Of a DNA stretch of 18,365 nt, positions 15,321 to 18,365 are shown piece after piece. Positions within the stretch are counted from its first letter, which is position 1. Each line of letters starts with the position of its first letter. Position numbers and translations under genes: made by a program. Source of the stretch: JAYYZW01 sp036339995 (lineage in GTDB: Bacteria; Pseudomonadota; Gammaproteobacteria; Ga0077536); assembly GCA_036339995.1 (NCBI GenBank), contig JAYYZW010000013.1, positions 1-18,365 on the forward strand, in the 5' to 3' direction. The notes beneath the pieces are model-generated. The model made no database searches. It saw nothing but the letters and a program-made list of their open reading frames with translations, and was not told where the DNA came from.

Positions 15321-15623
15321 ATGGCGTTGACCAAGGCCGAAATGGCAGAGCGATTGTTCGAGGATTTGGGCCTCAACAAGCGCGAGGCCAAGGAACTTGT
15401 CGAGGCATTCTTCGAGGAGATTCGAGCGTCACTGGAGGCGGGTCAACAAGTTAAATTATCAGGCTTTGGTAACTTCGATCTTCGCGAAAAGAACGAAAGA
15501 CCGGGGCGGAATCCCAAAACCGGCGAGGAGATTCCGATCAGCGCGCGGCGCGTCGTTACCTTTAGGCCCGGTCAGAGACTGAAAGCCAGAGTCGAAGCTT
15601 ATGCTGGAAGCATCGAACAATAA
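15321..15623 (+). CDS. ihfA: Integration host factor subunit alpha
   Basis: IHF-alpha pairs with IHF-beta to bend DNA sharply at specific sites, affecting recombination, replication and transcription. The 100 residues closely follow the E. coli protein: M-A-L-T-K-A-E-M-A-E-R-L-F, then V-K-L-S-G-F-G-N-F-D-L, the DNA-intercalating arm G-R-N-P-K-T-G-E-E-I-P-I, and R-R-V-V-T-F-R-P-G-Q. The ATG at 15321 is preferred over the in-frame TTG just before it because it gives the family start M-A-L-T-K. GAGG lies about 11 bases upstream, inside the pheT end. The pheT-ihfA order matches E. coli. The last 23 bases overlap the next gene in another frame. Confidence 0.98.
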   Translation: MALTKAEMAERLFEDLGLNKREAKELVEAFFEEIRASLEAGQQVKLSGFGNFDLREKNERPGRNPKTGEEIPISARRVVTFRPGQRLKARVEAYAGSIEQ

Positions 15624-15957
15624 CGAACTACCTGTCATACCCGGTAAGCGGTACTTCACGATCGGGGAAGTGAGCGAATTATGTGCGGTTAAGCCGCACG
15701 TGCTCCGCTACTGGGAGCAGGAATTCCCTCAGCTCAAGCCCATTAAGCGCCGTGGCAATCGCCGTTACTACCAGCGTCAGGACGTAATCCTCATCCGCCA
15801 GATCCGCAGTCTCCTCTACGAGCACGGGTTCACCATAGGCGGCGCCCGGCAAAAGCTGTCCGGAGAAGAGGTCAAAGCCGATTCGAACATGAGCCAGCAG
15901 ATCGTGCGTCAGCTTAGACAAGAACTCGAAGAAGTACTCGACATCCTGCGACGTTAG
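15601..15957 (+). CDS. MerR-family transcriptional regulator downstream of ihfA
   Basis: The 118-residue protein has a MerR winged helix-turn-helix: Y-F-T-I-G-E-V-S-E-L-C-A-V-K-P-H-V-L-R-Y-W-E (18-39), then the wing with K-R-R-G-N-R-R-Y-Y (49-57) and a second helix-turn-helix to about residue 85. The C-terminus (about 95-118) is a short coiled coil for dimer formation. It has no cysteine cluster or effector domain, so it resembles the small MerR proteins found after ihfA in many gammaproteobacteria rather than a metal sensor. Target and signal are unknown. It overlaps ihfA by 23 bases, which suggests coupled translation. A weak inverted repeat (TAGAC/GTCTA, 15955-15970) spans its stop codon. 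Confidence 0.93.
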   Translation: MLEASNNNELPVIPGKRYFTIGEVSELCAVKPHVLRYWEQEFPQLKPIKRRGNRRYYQRQDVILIRQIRSLLYEHGFTIGGARQKLSGEEVKADSNMSQQIVRQLRQELEEVLDILRR

Positions 15958-16061
15958 ACTTCATCGTCTAGGTCTCCCGCGGGTGGCTGGCGCTTCCCTC
16001 CGAAACCGTCTAATCTTTAGGCCGCAGGTTTCAAGTCTGCTCCTAAATTTAAAATTCATGT

Positions 16062-16138
<77 letters not shown>

Positions 16139-16309
16139 TCCTCCAAGATCCTAGCTCTGCGGGTCTGTTACCCCGGCGCTGTCTTTCGAGCCGTGCGCCA
16201 CCGTACAGCGATATCTCGACACCCTCACGCCGGTGCGCCGTGAGAAATGAGAGCTTGGAGCGTTGATCGTTTCGCCAATCCCGTCTCAATTTATAAGCTC
16301 GCCGTGATG

Positions 16310-16362
16310 TAAAATCGCAATTTTCCGTCCCGGGGGACGAAACACTGTTTAAGGTAGGGACG
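16310..16362 (+). promoter_or_regulatory. glmS: glmS leader: putative -10 box and competing hairpins
   Basis: TAAAAT (16310-16315) is a plausible -10 with no clear -35. In the leader, CGTCCC (16326-16331) can pair with GGGACG at 16334-16339 or with an identical GGGACG at 16357-16362 that holds part of the glmS ribosome-binding site (GGTAGGGA, ATG at 16368). The choice of partner would expose or hide the site. E. coli glmS is controlled by an RNA that opens a similar inhibitory hairpin; the parallel is inference. No glmS ribozyme is recognisable. Confidence 0.35.
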
Positions 16363-16367
16363 TGCGA

Positions 16368-18200
16368 ATGTGTGGAATAGTTGGAGCCGTGGCGCAACGC
16401 GATGTTGCACCGATATTGCTCGAGGGTCTGAAGCGGTTGGAATACCGCGGCTATGACTCGGCCGGCATCGCCGTGATTTCCGGTCCCGAGGGCATCAAAC
16501 GAACCCGGGTTCAGGGCAAAGTCAAGGCGCTGGAAGAAGCCCTCGAAACGGAGGTACATGCCGGCGGCATAGGCATAGCGCATACGCGCTGGGCAACCCA
16601 CGGCGAACCGTCGGTACGTAACGCGCACCCCCACGTCTGCCGCGAGACGATCGCGCTGGTCCACAACGGCATCATCGAGAACCATGAGAGTCTCCGCAAA
16701 GAGCAACTCGAGGCGGGGCACGAATTCCATTCGGATACCGATACTGAAGTCATCGTCAACCGCGTATGCGACTACGTGCAGGAAGGCGACGATCTGCTGA
16801 AAGCCGTACAGCGTACGACGAGCGATCTCAAGGGCGCTTATGCGCTCGGCGTGTTGTCCAAGACGATGACCGAAAGACTCGTCGTTGCCCGCCGCGGAAG
16901 CCCGCTGGTGATCGGGCTGGGGATTGGCGAGAACTTTGTTGCCTCCGATGTCTTCGCGCTGCTGCCGGTGACGCAACGTTTCATTTTCCTGGAAGAAGGC
17001 GACGTTGCCGAGATTACGCGAAACGTTGTGCGAATTTATGACGAAAATGGCCAGCGGGTGACGCGCCCGGAATCCGTTTCTGAACTTTCCGCCGACGCCG
17101 CCGATAAATCCGGCTACCGACATTACATGTTGAAGGAGATATTCACCCAACCCCGCGCGATCGCGGAAACGCTCGAAGGCCGAGTCGAGAAAGGTCGCGT
17201 GCTGGATACTACGTTCGGACTCGGAGCGGATCGCATTCTCGACACAGTCAGGTCGGTTACGATCGTTGCGTGCGGCACCAGCTATCATGCTGCACTTGTC
17301 GCGCGCTACTGGATGGAAGACCTCGCAGGCTTGCCGTGCACGGTCGAAGTCGCTAGTGAATTTCGCTACCGTCGGCCCGTGGTAGCCGAAAATACGCTGT
17401 TTGTAACGATCTCCCAGTCTGGCGAGACCGCCGACACGCTGGCGGCGCTGCGCGAGGCGAAAAATTGGGGTTATGCGCACTCGTTGGCGATCTGTAACGT
17501 CCTCGAAAGCTCCGTGACCCGCGAATCGGAACTGGTCTTGATGACCCGCGCGGGCCCGGAAATCGGCGTCGCCTCGACGAAGGCTTTCACGACCCAGTTG
17601 GTCGCCCTGATGCTGCTCGTCGTTGCACTGGGCCGGCGCAACGGGATGAGCTCGGATACCGAGGCCGATCTTGTACGGCAGCTCGAATCCCTGCCCGGAA
17701 AGATCAACGTCGTGTTGGAATTGAACGATCGCATCGCGAAATTAGCCCAGGATTTTGCGAACAAGCACCACACTTTGTATCTGGGTCGCGGATCGATGTA
17801 TCCGATCGCATTGGAAGGCGCGCTCAAGCTTAAGGAAATATCCTACATCCACGCCGAAGCCTATCCCGCTGGCGAACTCAAGCACGGACCGCTCGCCCTG
17901 GTCGACGAGGACATGCCCGTGATCTCGATTGCGCCGAACAACGAGTTGCTGGAAAAGCTCAAATCGAATCTCGAGGAAGTGCGGGCGCGCGGCGGCGAAC
18001 TGTACATATTCGCCGATTCAAGCGTGCAGGTCGCGGCGCAACCGGGAATTCATGTCTTCGATATCGCGCCCGCGGAAGATCCGATAGCGCCGGTGGTCTA
18101 CGCCGTTCCGCTCCAGCTGTTTGCTTATCACGTGGCGGTGCTCAAAGGTGCCGACGTCGATCAACCGCGCAACCTGGCTAAATCGGTCACCGTCGAGTGA
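16368..18200 (+). CDS. glmS: Glutamine-fructose-6-phosphate aminotransferase (isomerizing)
   Basis: GlmS makes glucosamine-6-phosphate from fructose-6-phosphate and glutamine, the first step to UDP-GlcNAc for peptidoglycan and LPS. The 610 residues (E. coli 609) comprise a glutaminase domain (1-240) and two SIS sugar domains. The start is ATG 16368, giving M-C-G-I-V-G: the cysteine must become N-terminal after Met removal to act as nucleophile, so the in-frame GTG at 16362 is rejected. R74-W-A-T-H-G and N100-G-I-I-E-N-H line the glutamine pocket. C-G-T-S-Y-H-A, S-Q-S-G-E-T-A-D-T and the C-terminal P-R-N-L-A-K-S-V-T-V-E complete the sugar site. It lies alone after tRNA-Pro; no glmU is in view. 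Confidence 0.98.
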   Translation: MCGIVGAVAQRDVAPILLEGLKRLEYRGYDSAGIAVISGPEGIKRTRVQGKVKALEEALETEVHAGGIGIAHTRWATHGEPSVRNAHPHVCRETIALVHNGIIENHESLRKEQLEAGHEFHSDTDTEVIVNRVCDYVQEGDDLLKAVQRTTSDLKGAYALGVLSKTMTERLVVARRGSPLVIGLGIGENFVASDVFALLPVTQRFIFLEEGDVAEITRNVVRIYDENGQRVTRPESVSELSADAADKSGYRHYMLKEIFTQPRAIAETLEGRVEKGRVLDTTFGLGADRILDTVRSVTIVACGTSYHAALVARYWMEDLAGLPCTVEVASEFRYRRPVVAENTLFVTISQSGETADTLAALREAKNWGYAHSLAICNVLESSVTRESELVLMTRAGPEIGVASTKAFTTQLVALMLLVVALGRRNGMSSDTEADLVRQLESLPGKINVVLELNDRIAKLAQDFANKHHTLYLGRGSMYPIALEGALKLKEISYIHAEAYPAGELKHGPLALVDEDMPVISIAPNNELLEKLKSNLEEVRARGGELYIFADSSVQVAAQPGIHVFDIAPAEDPIAPVVYAVPLQLFAYHVAVLKGADVDQPRNLAKSVTVE

Positions 18201-18365
18201 GTGCACCGGTACGACGGGCCTAATCATAGGCAGGATCTTAGGGGTTGAATAGATACGCAGATGGTTAACAGAGCAACACAATAGAACCACAGAGTTCACA
18301 GAGAAAGAAAAAAAGATCGGTGTCGCGTGCGGGGGAAGCTTTGCCTGCGGCAGCGAGATCAGCGT
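18201..18365. other. Non-coding tail after glmS with a purine-rich repeat-like stretch
   Basis: I see no gene here. A weak hairpin, GCCTA (18218-18222) with TAGGC (18227-18231), lacks a T tract. From about 18275, ACCACAGAGTTCACAGAG followed by an A-rich run resembles the ACCACAGAG-type dispersed intergenic repeats seen in many environmental proteobacteria. That likeness is from memory and there is no second copy in the window. Confidence 0.4.

Noticed and set aside
16139..16367. glmS ribozyme-riboswitch
   Set aside because: The 229-base leader shows no recognisable ribozyme core, and that class is mainly found in Gram-positive bacteria.

Overview
The window is a piece of a GC-rich gammaproteobacterial chromosome made mostly of housekeeping genes. 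The evidence is the gene order thrS-infC-rpmI-rplT-pheS-pheT-ihfA-merR, a tRNA-Pro(GGG) after it, closely E. coli-like protein sequences, and tRNA genes that encode their own CCA. I cannot name a genus. No gene in the window is visibly broken, and no complete accessory system is present.

Region 1 (1-640): the edge of what looks like an integrated element. A minus-strand tyrosine integrase gene, cut by the window edge, starts about 240 bp from the 3' end of a minus-strand tRNA-Asn(GTT). The spacer holds short TGTAGA repeats, a long imperfect hairpin and a 14-base inverted copy of the tRNA-Asn 5' end. Whatever the element carries lies left of base 1.

Region 2 (637-3958): an aspartate/aromatic-type aminotransferase gene (minus) diverges from uvrB (plus), with promoter signals between them.

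Region 3 (3960-8200): a two-gene RND efflux operon (periplasmic adaptor, then inner-membrane pump) with a GTGA overlap. No outer-membrane channel gene follows. The perfect -10 box lies so close to the GTG start that the mRNA may be leaderless.

Region 4 (8200-15957): tRNA-Val(GAC), then the translation cluster thrS, infC, rpmI, rplT, pheS, pheT, ihfA and a MerR-type regulator, all on the plus strand. infC most likely starts at an AUA codon. Two inversely oriented copies of a MITE-like intergenic repeat sit before tRNA-Val and between infC and rpmI; the second places a 19-bp hairpin inside the ribosomal-protein operon.

Region 5 (15958-18365): tRNA-Pro(GGG), glmS with a leader whose base pairing could hide its ribosome-binding site, and a non-coding tail with a purine-rich sequence that resembles dispersed intergenic repeats.

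Compared with simple longest-ORF calls, start codons were revised for infC (10549, ATA), ihfA (15321, ATG) and glmS (16368, ATG). The best candidates for something undescribed are the element edge at tRNA-Asn, the MITE family and its insertion in the infC-rpmI operon, and the structured thrS and glmS leaders.
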